A stretch of DNA of 64,000 nucleotides from Paenibacillus rhizovicinus (GTDB lineage Bacteria; Bacillota; Bacilli; Paenibacillales; Paenibacillaceae). The stretch is from positions 4,738,501 to 4,802,500 of the forward strand of contig NZ_CP048286.1 in the NCBI RefSeq assembly GCF_010365285.1. Direction: 5' to 3'. Both the position numbers and the translations under genes were made by a program. Under the pieces are notes generated by a model that saw only the letters and a program-made list of their open reading frames with translations, was not told the origin of the DNA and did no database searches. This document shows, in pieces, positions 26,071 through 34,371 of the stretch (its first letter is position 1; every line of letters starts with the position of its first letter).

Positions 26071-26958
26071 ATGTTCACACTTCGAAGGAAGACCGCCGGC
26101 GAGGCAACGTTCGATGCATTCAACGTCATCGTCATGCTGCTGATCTGCTTTATCACGATCTATCCGATCTGGTATGTGCTCGTCAATGCATTCAATGACG
26201 GACAGGACGCGATGCGAGGCGGTATCTACTGGTGGCCGCGCGTCGCCAGCCTCGACAGCTTCCAGGCGGTATTTCAAAATCCCGGCATTATAAAGGCGAT
26301 GGGCATTACGGTCGCCAAGACGATTATTGGTACGGCGCTGCATGTATTCTTCACCGCGATGGTCGCATATGCCTTCTCGAGGCGGGAGCTGGTCGGTCGT
26401 AAAGTTTATATGCTGATCGGTACGATTACATTGTTCTTCGCAGGCGGACTCATTCCATCCTATTTGCTTACTCGCGATCTGCATTTGCTGGATAATTTCC
26501 TCGTCTACATCATTCCAGCGATGTTTAATTTCTTCGATCTGATTATCTTCTTGGCTTTCTTCCGCGAAATTCCGGCGGGGCTGGAGGAAGCCGCGAAGAT
26601 CGACGGCGCTAACGACTTCTCCATCTTTGTCCGCGTCGTCATTCCGGTCTCGATGCCGGTTATCGCGACGATCGCCTTGTTCCACGGCGTGTATCAATGG
26701 AACGATTATTTTGTCGGCATGATCTACATCAACGACATGAACTTGCAGCCGATTCAGACCTTCTTGTTCCGTGTCATTGCGCAGTCGAGTTCGAACATCA
26801 TGATGGCGTCGATGCCGGGCGGCATATCGAAGACCGTGTCCTCTCAGTCGGTTAAGCTTGCGACGATGGTCGTGACCACGGCGCCGATCGTTATCGTGTA
26901 TCCGTTCTTGCAGAAGTATTTCGTCAAGGGCATGATGATCGGTTCCATTAAAGGTTAG
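26071..26958 (+). CDS. Carbohydrate ABC transporter permease, YtcP/MalG type (second system)
   Basis: The protein has 295 aa from ATG at 26071. AAAGGTGG is 10 bases upstream, whereas an earlier TTG at 26062 is too close to it. It has six transmembrane helices and EAA loop EIPAGLEEAAKIDGANDFSIFVRV. The ending YPFLQKYFVKGMMIGSIKG is as in the first system's YtcP-type subunit. It forms the pore with the LplB-type subunit 21 bp upstream. Confidence 0.93.
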   Translation: MFTLRRKTAGEATFDAFNVIVMLLICFITIYPIWYVLVNAFNDGQDAMRGGIYWWPRVASLDSFQAVFQNPGIIKAMGITVAKTIIGTALHVFFTAMVAYAFSRRELVGRKVYMLIGTITLFFAGGLIPSYLLTRDLHLLDNFLVYIIPAMFNFFDLIIFLAFFREIPAGLEEAAKIDGANDFSIFVRVVIPVSMPVIATIALFHGVYQWNDYFVGMIYINDMNLQPIQTFLFRVIAQSSSNIMMASMPGGISKTVSSQSVKLATMVVTTAPIVIVYPFLQKYFVKGMMIGSIKG

Positions 26959-27026
26959 GTTGTTCGTCCCCTGGCATCACTGCCGGAAGGGACTTATAAT
27001 AAGCGAAGCAAAGGGGTAGAACGCAC

Positions 27027-28784
27027 ATGAGACAAGGAAATGTGAAACGTTTGCTGGCCATAACGACGGCCACTGCGCTTGTTGCAACGCTGGCTGCTTG
27101 CGGCGGCAACAACAACAATGGCGGTAATGCCAGCAATGCCGGCAATGCTGGCAATGGCGGTACGACGAACAATACTGCGACCGCGGACAACGGTAAAACG
27201 ACCAATGATGCAAGCGGTAACAAAGCCGGCAATGCGACGACGGGGAATGCCACGGCCGTGTCCGCGGACGAGCCCGGTTGGAAAAGCGACATATCGCCGA
27301 TCACGTTCGACTGGTATCTTAATTTCTCCTGGTTCCCGAACAAATGGGGCGTCGACGCGACTTCCCAGTACATTACGAAGAAGACAGGCGTGAACATCAA
27401 TTTCATCGTGCCGGCAGGCAACGAGAACGAGAAGCTGAACACGATGATTGCTTCCGGATCCCTTCCCGACTTCATTACGCTTGGCTGGTCCGAGGACAAC
27501 GTGAAGAAGATGATCGAAGGCGGCCTGGTAGAACCGCTTAACAAGCTGGCCGACGAATACGATCCGTATTTCTACAAAGTAGCGGATCCGGCCAAAACAT
27601 CGTGGTACACGCAAACGGACGGCAATTTCTACGGCTATCCGAACGCCTCGTCCTCGCCGAAGGACTTCCAGAAATTCTCGGGCGACTATACGTCGAACCA
27701 AACGTTCGTCGTGCGCAAGGATATGTACGAAGCGCTCGGCAAGCCGGATATGCGCACGAAGGAAGGCTTCCTGAACGCGCTCAAGATGGCGAAGGAGAAG
27801 TTCCCAGACGTGAACGGCCAGCCGCTCATTCCGCTCGGCCTGCACGAATTCACGGACACGGGCAACTACTCGCTGGAAGGCTATCTGCAGAACTTCCTGG
27901 CCGTTCCATACGAGAAAGACGGCAAGCTGTACGACCGCCGGACGGATCCGGAATATGTAAGCTGGCTCAAGACGTTCCGCAAAGCGAACGAAATGGGACT
28001 GTTGTCGAAGGACATCTTCATCGACAAGCGTCCGCAGATGGAAGAGAAGATCGCGCAGGGCCGTTACTTCGCCATGCTGTACCAACGCAGCGATTTCGCT
28101 ACGCAGGAGAACGCGCTGTTCGTCAAAGACCCGAATTCGGTGTACATCGCCATCGACGGACCGGGCGACGAAGCGCTTGATCCGCCGACGCTGTCGGGCC
28201 CTGGCATCTCCGGCTGGACGGTAACGCTCATTTCCAAGAAGGTCAAGGACAAAGCAAGAGCGATCAAATTCCTCAGCTACCTGATCAGCGAGGAAGGCAA
28301 TAAAGACCTGTACATGGGTATCCCGGGCGAGACGTACGATACGGTTGACGGCAAAGAAGTGTTCAAGCCGGAAGTACTCGACCTGATGAACAAGGATCGC
28401 TCCGCGTTCGACAAGAAATACGGCGCATCGTTTACGTTCTGGATGCTTATGGACACGAACATGAACCTGAAGTGGGCGCCGCCTAGCGTCGAACCTTCGA
28501 AACAAATGGAAGATTGGACGAAAGGCAAGACGACCAGCTTCTCGCAATTCGATCAAATCGATCCGACCGGCAACTCCGCGGAAGGTATAGCGAATACGAA
28601 GATCGCTCAAGCGTGGGGTAAAACGCTGCCGAAGCTGCTGTTAAGCAAATCGGACGAAGACTTCGATAAGCAGTTTAACGATTTCCTCGACAAGCGCAAG
28701 AGCGCAGGTCTCGATAAGGTGCAGGCGTATCAGCAAGCGCACTACGAGTCCAATGTAACTAAACTTCAAGAGTTTCTAAAATAA
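27027..28784 (+). CDS. Extracellular sugar-binding lipoprotein (second system)
   Basis: The protein has 585 aa. Lipobox LAAC gives lipid-modified C25. A long Asn/Gly/Thr/Ala-rich linker (26-80) leads to a large solute-binding domain (KLNTMIASGSLPDFITLGWSEDNVKKMIEGGLVEPLNKLADEYDPYF; VRKDMYEALGKPDMRTKEGFLNAL). The domain is in the LplA/YtcQ class that feeds complex oligosaccharides to LplB/YtcP permeases. It is third gene of the operon; a complex hairpin follows before the kinase gene. Confidence 0.92.
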   Translation: MRQGNVKRLLAITTATALVATLAACGGNNNNGGNASNAGNAGNGGTTNNTATADNGKTTNDASGNKAGNATTGNATAVSADEPGWKSDISPITFDWYLNFSWFPNKWGVDATSQYITKKTGVNINFIVPAGNENEKLNTMIASGSLPDFITLGWSEDNVKKMIEGGLVEPLNKLADEYDPYFYKVADPAKTSWYTQTDGNFYGYPNASSSPKDFQKFSGDYTSNQTFVVRKDMYEALGKPDMRTKEGFLNALKMAKEKFPDVNGQPLIPLGLHEFTDTGNYSLEGYLQNFLAVPYEKDGKLYDRRTDPEYVSWLKTFRKANEMGLLSKDIFIDKRPQMEEKIAQGRYFAMLYQRSDFATQENALFVKDPNSVYIAIDGPGDEALDPPTLSGPGISGWTVTLISKKVKDKARAIKFLSYLISEEGNKDLYMGIPGETYDTVDGKEVFKPEVLDLMNKDRSAFDKKYGASFTFWMLMDTNMNLKWAPPSVEPSKQMEDWTKGKTTSFSQFDQIDPTGNSAEGIANTKIAQAWGKTLPKLLLSKSDEDFDKQFNDFLDKRKSAGLDKVQAYQQAHYESNVTKLQEFLK

Positions 28785-28805
28785 TCGTGACGTAATCACG
28801 CATAC

Positions 28806-28907
28806 GAACAGCCGGCGGTCTATCGCCTTCGGCCAAGCAGGGCAGCATTGCCGCCCCCAGCTTGGTTTCGAGGGGAGGGCGCCGGCTGTTCATGCCCGTT
28901 TCACGGG
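28806..28907 (+). terminator. Large nested hairpin plus short terminator-like hairpin after second binding protein
   Basis: A 12-bp outer stem GAACAGCCGGCG / CGCCGGCTGTTC (28806-28817, 28880-28891) encloses CCAAGC/GCTTGG (28833-28838, 28860-28865) and a GC-rich inner stem. Immediately after, CCCGT-TTC-ACGGG (28895-28907) is followed by TATTTT. The element begins 22 bases past the binding-protein stop and probably limits readthrough into the kinase gene. Confidence 0.6.
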
Positions 28908-29024
28908 TATTTTGAGGAAGTCCGGCTCCTAGGCTATGTTTTATATTATAATAATCGTTACGGCAAGAGGGATTCAGCGGCGGCAATCGCCGATACTTCG
29001 AGCGTACATTCCACCATACGGACG

Positions 29025-30959
29025 GTGATTGTTTTGGCCGGCAGGCTGCGTATTCTGGCACGCGAATACCTCTTTAAACTCGAACGGCTTTCTCTGCAGA
29101 AGCGGCTCATTATTGCGTATATTCTTATTTTGCTGCTGCCGAGTCTATTAATCTCGTTCTACATCTTCAATGAGCTGAACGGCAATTATATGAAGGACAT
29201 CGTCAAGAAAAGCGAGAATCAGCTCGAGATCGAACGGATCAACATGAACAACAATCTCGAGACGATGGAGCGGACGGCGCAGCTGATTCAATCCGACATG
29301 GACGTGCGCAGTTATTTGGAGCGAACCAGCGAACCGAACGCGTCGGAGCTGATCGAATTCGATACGACCGTCGTCAAGAGCATTCAGCGCCTGCAGTTCA
29401 ACAATCCGAGCATCGAGCATATTCGGCTCTTCTCCAACAACATGCGAATCAACGAAATCTGGCCGGTCATTCTGCTGGAGAAACGCATCCAATCCGAACC
29501 TTGGTACAAGAAGGTCAATGAGCTGAACGGCACCGAATGGTGGTATTTCGACCGGAAGGACCGCGAACCTATTCGTCCGATCGTCGCCGACGCCAAGGAA
29601 GACAGGCCGAAGCTTTCGCTGTTGCGCGAGATCGAGTATCCGGCCGGCAAGCATGTCGCGATCATGCAGGTGGATATGCTGCTGCCGAACGTTTTCCCCA
29701 ACGTGTTTCGAGGCGCGAACGACGAAGGCCAGTCGCAAATGTTCGTTCTCGATCGGGAAGGAAAAATGTTCAGCGACGGGGATCAAACGCTTCAGGCCAA
29801 GCAAACGCTGCTGGCGAATACGGGCATGACGGAAGCGGACATTCGCGGCGAGCTGAGCGAGCATATGGCAGGTGCGAAAGGCGACTTTTCATTTAGATGG
29901 AACAAGACTCCATTCCTGGGCAATTACATCTATGTGGAGAAGATCGATGCCTACGTACTGAACGTCGTTTCGCTTAAAAACGTGTTTGCCGATATCAATA
30001 GGACGCGGAACCGGATTGTTTTCGCGAATATCATTCTGCTGGTCATCCTCTCCATTTCAACGTATGTGCTGAACGCGCTCATTCTGAAGAAGCTCCATAC
30101 GCTGGCTCATTTCATGAAGCGGGTCCGTCAGGGAGATTTTAATTTCGATTTCACGATACGCGGCGGGGGCGAGGTCGGCGAGCTTGCCCATCATTTCAGG
30201 AAAATGCTGAAGAAAATCAATGAACTGATCGCCGATGCCGTGACGAAGCAAGCCGCTTCCAAAGAGACCGAGCTGCGGTCGCTCAAGAATCAGATCGATT
30301 CCCACTTTCTGTACAATACGCTCGAGAATATCAAGATGCTGGCCGAAATCGAGAATCAACCCGCGATCTCGGACGCGCTCACATCGCTTGGCGGCATGAT
30401 GCGCTACAACCTGCGATGGAAGAGCGAATACGTGCGGCTGAAGGATGAGCTGGGCCATATCACTAATTATATTGCCGTCATGAACCTTCGGTTCGACCAT
30501 ACGGTAAGCCTGCAAATCGACGTGCCGCCCGATTACATGAATCAGGAACTGCTAAAGATGTCGCTGCAGCCGATCGTGGAGAACGCCGTGAAACACGGCA
30601 TGAATATGAAGCCTTCCGAGGCCCGAAACATGGTGATTTGCATATCGGCGGCGTTGGTCGATCAGGCCATCGTCATCGTAATTGCCGACAACGGCGTCGG
30701 AATGACAGCAGGGACGGCAGCGGAATTGAACCGGAAAATCGCCTCCGACGAGTCCGAGGTCGCCGCATCCAGCGACCGGGCGGTAGTGCCGCACGAGAAG
30801 CAGAGCGAGGGCAGCGGCATCGGACTGCGTAATGTCCATCAGCGGATACAGCTGTTTTATGGCAAGGAATATGGCTTGTTCGTCGAGAGCGGCGAGGGGG
30901 CATATACGCGCGTGGAGATGCGTATTCCCTACTTTATCGTAAGCGGAGGGCTGGTCTGA
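29025..30959 (+). CDS. YesM-type sensor histidine kinase (second system)
   Basis: The protein has about 644 aa if GTG at 29025 is used. The start is uncertain: the frame is open to 28848, but a TATAAT-like -10 at 28947-28952 argues against starts before 28960. A transmembrane helix (RLIIAYILILLLPSLLISFYI), extracellular Cache-like domain, second helix (IVFANIILLVILSISTYVLNAL), HAMP and His_kinase domains are visible. The acceptor histidine sits in NQIDSHFLYNTLENI, with Ser replacing the usual Pro of NPHF. The ATPase domain has QPIVENAVKHGMN, DNGVGMT and GSGIGLRNVHQRI. Its gene is 1 bp from the partner regulator. Confidence 0.88.
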   Translation: MIVLAGRLRILAREYLFKLERLSLQKRLIIAYILILLLPSLLISFYIFNELNGNYMKDIVKKSENQLEIERINMNNNLETMERTAQLIQSDMDVRSYLERTSEPNASELIEFDTTVVKSIQRLQFNNPSIEHIRLFSNNMRINEIWPVILLEKRIQSEPWYKKVNELNGTEWWYFDRKDREPIRPIVADAKEDRPKLSLLREIEYPAGKHVAIMQVDMLLPNVFPNVFRGANDEGQSQMFVLDREGKMFSDGDQTLQAKQTLLANTGMTEADIRGELSEHMAGAKGDFSFRWNKTPFLGNYIYVEKIDAYVLNVVSLKNVFADINRTRNRIVFANIILLVILSISTYVLNALILKKLHTLAHFMKRVRQGDFNFDFTIRGGGEVGELAHHFRKMLKKINELIADAVTKQAASKETELRSLKNQIDSHFLYNTLENIKMLAEIENQPAISDALTSLGGMMRYNLRWKSEYVRLKDELGHITNYIAVMNLRFDHTVSLQIDVPPDYMNQELLKMSLQPIVENAVKHGMNMKPSEARNMVICISAALVDQAIVIVIADNGVGMTAGTAAELNRKIASDESEVAASSDRAVVPHEKQSEGSGIGLRNVHQRIQLFYGKEYGLFVESGEGAYTRVEMRIPYFIVSGGLV

Positions 30960-30960
30960 C

Positions 30961-32589
30961 ATGCGTACATTGCTCATTGTTGACGATGAGAAGAATATAA
31001 GGCTGGGTCTGAAAGCGATTATCGAACGCGGGCAGCCGGACCGATATGCGCTGCTGTTCGCCTCTGATGGCGAGGAGGCGCTCGGCGTCATTCGGGAGCG
31101 TCCGGTCGACATCGTCATTACCGATATCCGGATGCCCGGCATGGACGGATTGACGCTGATCGGGGAAATCGCCAAAGGCGAAGAGCGGCCGATCGTGATG
31201 ATTCTGAGCGGTTATGACGATTTTCAATATGCGAGAGAAGCGATGCAGCACGAGGTCAAAGAGTACCTGCTGAAACCGATCGTGCGCGATGAATTGTTCG
31301 ACGCTCTGCAGCGGGCTGAGCGGGATCTGGAACGCAAGACGGAGCTGTCCGTGCGGCTGGAAGCGGCGCATCATTACAGGGAAGAGCTGCTTGCCAGCCA
31401 GCTGAATTATATCTTTCTGCATCCGGCGATGGAAGAACGCGAAATTACGGAGCGCTGCGAGAAGGCGGGCTGGGGAACGCTGTCTGCTTCATCTCCTGCG
31501 GATGGCCGATCAAGCGCGGCCGGAGAAGGCGATGCTTCCGGTCCGGCAGCCGATTACTATGTGGCGCTGCTGAACGTACATGGCGGATTGACGGGCGGGA
31601 GGACGGCGGAAACGCTCATTGCCCAGCTGGCGGCGGAGCAGTGCGGGAGCCGGATCTATTTTAAGGATAAGGACGATCGGCTCGTCATTCTGTGCGAGCG
31701 GGTGGAGCCGCTGCATACGCTGCTGGATTTCATGAGCGAGAATCATGTGGCCGGCTTGATCGGTCTCAGCGATCGCATGGCTGCCCCTCACCAAGTCAAG
31801 CAAGCTTACGCGCAGGCCAAGGAAGCGTTGAAGTACGGATTTCTGCAAGCGAGCCGGGAACCTGCGCTGCTCGTCTTCGACGGCAAGAAGGAACGGCTTG
31901 CCGGGCAGCCTGTTCCCTTGGAGGACATTCGCAAGCTGGCGAATATGCTGGGGACGGACCGGGACCGGGAGATGAAGCAGATCCTTGCCGAGCTGCTCGA
32001 TCCGAAACGTCTGACCGCCTTCGATATCGCTTATTTGGAGGAGATCAGCAAGCAGCTGAACGAGCTCGTCTTCGACGGCGTATTCCACCAATACGGGGAA
32101 GAGTCGGTGGAGATTCTAAGGATTTACAAGAAGGTCGGCAGCATTTACAGCTTTGAATCGATCCATGACTATTATCATGCCGCGGAGGATTTGCTGCTTC
32201 GGCTTAGCGACTATGTGGGCAATCTGCGGTCCGTGCATGCCGAGCACAAAGAAATGAAGAAAGCGGTCAGCTACATTCATGAGAACTTCCATCGCGATCT
32301 CAATATGGCGATGGTGTCGAACCACGTATCGCTTAATTATTCGTATTTCAGCCAAACGTTCAAGGAATTCACGGGCGAAAGCTTCGTCGTCTATCTGAAG
32401 CGGGTGCGCATCCAGAAGGCCAAGGCGCTGCTGGAGGAAAGCGATGCCAGGATTTATGAAGTCGGCGAGCAGGTCGGCTTCGAGAATACGAAGCAGTTTA
32501 ACCGCGTGTTCCGCGAGCTGGAGGGGATCTCCGCGATGGAGTACCGGTCGAAGTTCGATGCGTTTGGCAGCAGCAGGGTGGGACAGTAG
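30961..32589 (+). CDS. YesN-type response regulator with AraC DNA-binding domain (second system)
   Basis: The protein has 542 aa. The receiver domain has D8-D9, phospho-acceptor D55 (ITDIRMPG) and the Lys of LLKPIVRDE. A central helical region precedes the C-terminal AraC domain (LNMAMVSNHVSLNYSYFSQTFKEFTGESF; IYEVGEQVGFENTKQFNRVFRELEGISAMEYRSKF). It starts 1 bp after the kinase stop, reverse gene order to the first system (yesN then yesM). It likely activates the upstream importer operon. A terminator follows at 32646. Confidence 0.93.
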   Translation: MRTLLIVDDEKNIRLGLKAIIERGQPDRYALLFASDGEEALGVIRERPVDIVITDIRMPGMDGLTLIGEIAKGEERPIVMILSGYDDFQYAREAMQHEVKEYLLKPIVRDELFDALQRAERDLERKTELSVRLEAAHHYREELLASQLNYIFLHPAMEEREITERCEKAGWGTLSASSPADGRSSAAGEGDASGPAADYYVALLNVHGGLTGGRTAETLIAQLAAEQCGSRIYFKDKDDRLVILCERVEPLHTLLDFMSENHVAGLIGLSDRMAAPHQVKQAYAQAKEALKYGFLQASREPALLVFDGKKERLAGQPVPLEDIRKLANMLGTDRDREMKQILAELLDPKRLTAFDIAYLEEISKQLNELVFDGVFHQYGEESVEILRIYKKVGSIYSFESIHDYYHAAEDLLLRLSDYVGNLRSVHAEHKEMKKAVSYIHENFHRDLNMAMVSNHVSLNYSYFSQTFKEFTGESFVVYLKRVRIQKAKALLEESDARIYEVGEQVGFENTKQFNRVFRELEGISAMEYRSKFDAFGSSRVGQ

Positions 32590-32645
32590 AGCTGTTGACC
32601 TGTTGAGCCTGAGCAGCAGATTCGTAGAGCAGCAGAACCGATTAC

Positions 32646-32677
32646 AACCCAGTGCCGATAACGGTACTGGGTTTCTT
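32646..32677 (+). terminator. Intrinsic terminator after second YesN gene
   Basis: A 12-bp stem with one G-T pair (32646-32657 with 32662-32673) and tetraloop ATAA is followed by TTTCTT. Confidence 0.75.
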
Positions 32678-32804
32678 GCGCATTGGACGTCCGCACGGCT
32701 CATCCGTCTGAGGGCTGAGCCGAAGTTCCATCTCCCGCCGCTGTCTTCGATCGCTTGCAACGCGCATAATGAAAGCATAAGAAACGAAAGCGGAGGAATG
32801 AACA

Positions 32805-33494
32805 ATGAGAGTGACGAGTCGGCCGGATTTGGAAATCGCGGGCATCGGCAGCGCTGCAGGCGGTCAGTACCATAGCGTAAAGTTGGAAGGGGTATGCAAA
32901 GCAGGCGATGCCATCGACTGCTTCGTCTTCACATCGAACGGCATGACGACGGTGGATGGCGGCATTCGGGCGGAAGAACGGCTTGAGGCCGCAGGCAAAT
33001 TGACCTGCCATGGCGGTTTGCAGACGCGTAAGGCGCAGCTTGAAGGCCAGTTGACGATCAACGGCCCGCTGCAGGCGGATCAGTTTGTCATGAACGGGTA
33101 TATGAAAGTCAGAGGCAATTGCGAGACGCAGGAGAGCAAAGTGAGGGGAGCGCTGTCCGTAGCCGGCTGGCTGACGGGCGACCAGCTCGAAATCATGCTG
33201 GAAGGACCCTGCGATGCAGAAGGCATCAAAGGTCGGCAAATCACGGTTAAACATGCCGGCAAAGGCGGTCTGCGGCGCTTGATTGAATCGATTATTCCGG
33301 TCTGGCATGTGCAAATGAAAGCACGGACGATCGAAGGAGAAATTATCGAGCTTGAGGAGACGATGGCGGAATTCGTCCGCGGGAATACGGTTATTATCGG
33401 TCCGGGCTGCGACATCGACAGGGTGGAGTACGTCACCGATCTGGTCATACATCCGCAGGCTCAGGTACGCTGGCGCCAACAAATCCAAGGGTAA
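32805..33494 (+). CDS. Bactofilin-like polymer-forming protein (YhbE/YhbF type), first copy
   Basis: The protein has 229 aa. It is made of short repeating beta turns (GGQYHSVKLEG; ERLEAAGKLTCHGGLQTRKAQLEGQLTINGPLQADQF; GCDIDRVEYVTDLVIHPQAQV) typical of right-handed beta-helix bactofilins, the family of B. subtilis YhbE/YhbF. Bactofilins self-assemble into cytoskeletal scaffolds. Start follows GGAGGA. The paralogue begins 25 bp downstream with a strong RBS, so the two probably co-assemble. Compared with simple bactofilins the C-terminal third is enlarged and ends in a conserved GNTVIIGPGCDIDRVEY region shared with the partner. Confidence 0.82.
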   Translation: MRVTSRPDLEIAGIGSAAGGQYHSVKLEGVCKAGDAIDCFVFTSNGMTTVDGGIRAEERLEAAGKLTCHGGLQTRKAQLEGQLTINGPLQADQFVMNGYMKVRGNCETQESKVRGALSVAGWLTGDQLEIMLEGPCDAEGIKGRQITVKHAGKGGLRRLIESIIPVWHVQMKARTIEGEIIELEETMAEFVRGNTVIIGPGCDIDRVEYVTDLVIHPQAQVRWRQQIQG

Positions 33495-33519
33495 TGAGGG
33501 ACGAGAGGAGGAAACGAAT

Positions 33520-34194
33520 ATGCAAGCGACAATGAAACGGAATATGAAGATTACCGGCACCGGTTCAACGAACGGCGGGAGCTTCCATAACGTCCGCGTT
33601 ATGGGCGAGGCTCAGATCCTCGGACCGCTTGAAAGCGAATCCTTCCGCAGCATGGGCACGCTCGACGTATCGGGTACGCTGCGGGCGGGAAACTACCGAC
33701 AAGTCGGGGAAGTCGTCATTAACGGCGACTTGGTCGGCAATCAGATTAGCATTCTTGGTCAGCTGGATATTTCGGGCAGCATTCGCGGCCGCGCCGTTAA
33801 GCTGAGAGGCCAGCTCGACGTGCATGGCGGCGAGTGCGAAGCCACCTCTTTCGAAGCGCGAGGCGGCTTCAATATCCATGGATTATTGAATGCGGGAGAG
33901 GTTGATATCCGGACTTGGGGACCCTGCCGGGTCAAGGAGATCGCCGGCAATCGAATCGTGGTTCGTCAAAGCAAATGGGGCGGACTGAAGCAGCTGTTCT
34001 CCGGTCAAGGTGCGATGACGCTGACGGCCGAGCTGATCGAGGGCGATTACGTTTACTTGGAGAATACGACTGCCGATGTCGTGCGAGGCGCGAACGTCAC
34101 GATCGGACCGGGCTGTAAAATCGGCCTTGTGGAATACCGCAAGCAGCTGAGGCGGATCGGCGCATCGCAAGTGAATGAGGAAGTGAAACGATAG
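33520..34194 (+). CDS. Bactofilin-like polymer-forming protein (YhbE/YhbF type), second copy
   Basis: The protein has 224 aa from ATG at 33520, with GAGAGGAGG just upstream. Regular beta-helix rungs are evident (ESFRSMGTLDVSGTLRAGNYRQVGEVVINGDLVGNQISILGQLDISGSI). The C-terminal GANVTIGPGCKIGLVEYRKQL region mirrors that of the preceding gene. The two form a yhbE/yhbF-like pair. They lie directly before the Tad secretion locus, which raises the possibility of a scaffold role for that machine, but a terminator separates them. Confidence 0.84.
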   Translation: MQATMKRNMKITGTGSTNGGSFHNVRVMGEAQILGPLESESFRSMGTLDVSGTLRAGNYRQVGEVVINGDLVGNQISILGQLDISGSIRGRAVKLRGQLDVHGGECEATSFEARGGFNIHGLLNAGEVDIRTWGPCRVKEIAGNRIVVRQSKWGGLKQLFSGQGAMTLTAELIEGDYVYLENTTADVVRGANVTIGPGCKIGLVEYRKQLRRIGASQVNEEVKR

Positions 34195-34219
34195 CGCTGG
34201 ATGAATTTCCAATTTCATG

Positions 34220-34248
34220 TAGACAGCATAAATAATGTCTGCTATGAT
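34220..34248 (+). promoter_or_regulatory. Promoter of the tad locus or of a short leader RNA
   Basis: TAGACA (34220-34225), a 17-base spacer, then extended -10 TGC-TATGAT (34240-34248). Predicted transcription start is near 34255, upstream of the terminator at 34292-34335. Confidence 0.65.
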
Positions 34249-34291
34249 GATGTCAATATTACATGTGCAGATCAATAGCGACCGCTATGCG

Positions 34292-34335
34292 AAGAACGCA
34301 AGCTCGGGCAATACGCCCGGCTTGCGTTCTTTTTG
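34292..34335 (+). terminator. Intrinsic terminator between bactofilins and tad locus (possible attenuator)
   Basis: A stem of 18 positions with one mismatch (34292-34309 with 34315-34331 region) is followed by TTTTTG. It is preceded by a small ATAGCG-AC-CGCTAT hairpin (34275-34288). It lies downstream of a good promoter, so transcripts toward tad must read through it. Confidence 0.88.
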
Positions 34336-34371
34336 TTTTTCGGTCCTTATTTGCCGCGGAGGGATGGGGTT

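Noticed and set aside
26994..28610. A 538-codon minus-strand frame across the second binding lipoprotein
   Set aside because: Arg/Val-rich antisense translation of a well-supported gene with a lipobox.
28848..29024. N-terminal extension of the second YesM kinase
   Set aside because: The open frame continues upstream, but the translated segment is Cys/Pro-rich, lies over hairpins and a probable -10, and lacks a ribosome site.
34255..34335. c-di-GMP (GEMM) riboswitch before the tad locus
   Set aside because: Considered because such switches control pili in Firmicutes, but the GCACAGGGCAAACC core and tetraloop-receptor are absent.
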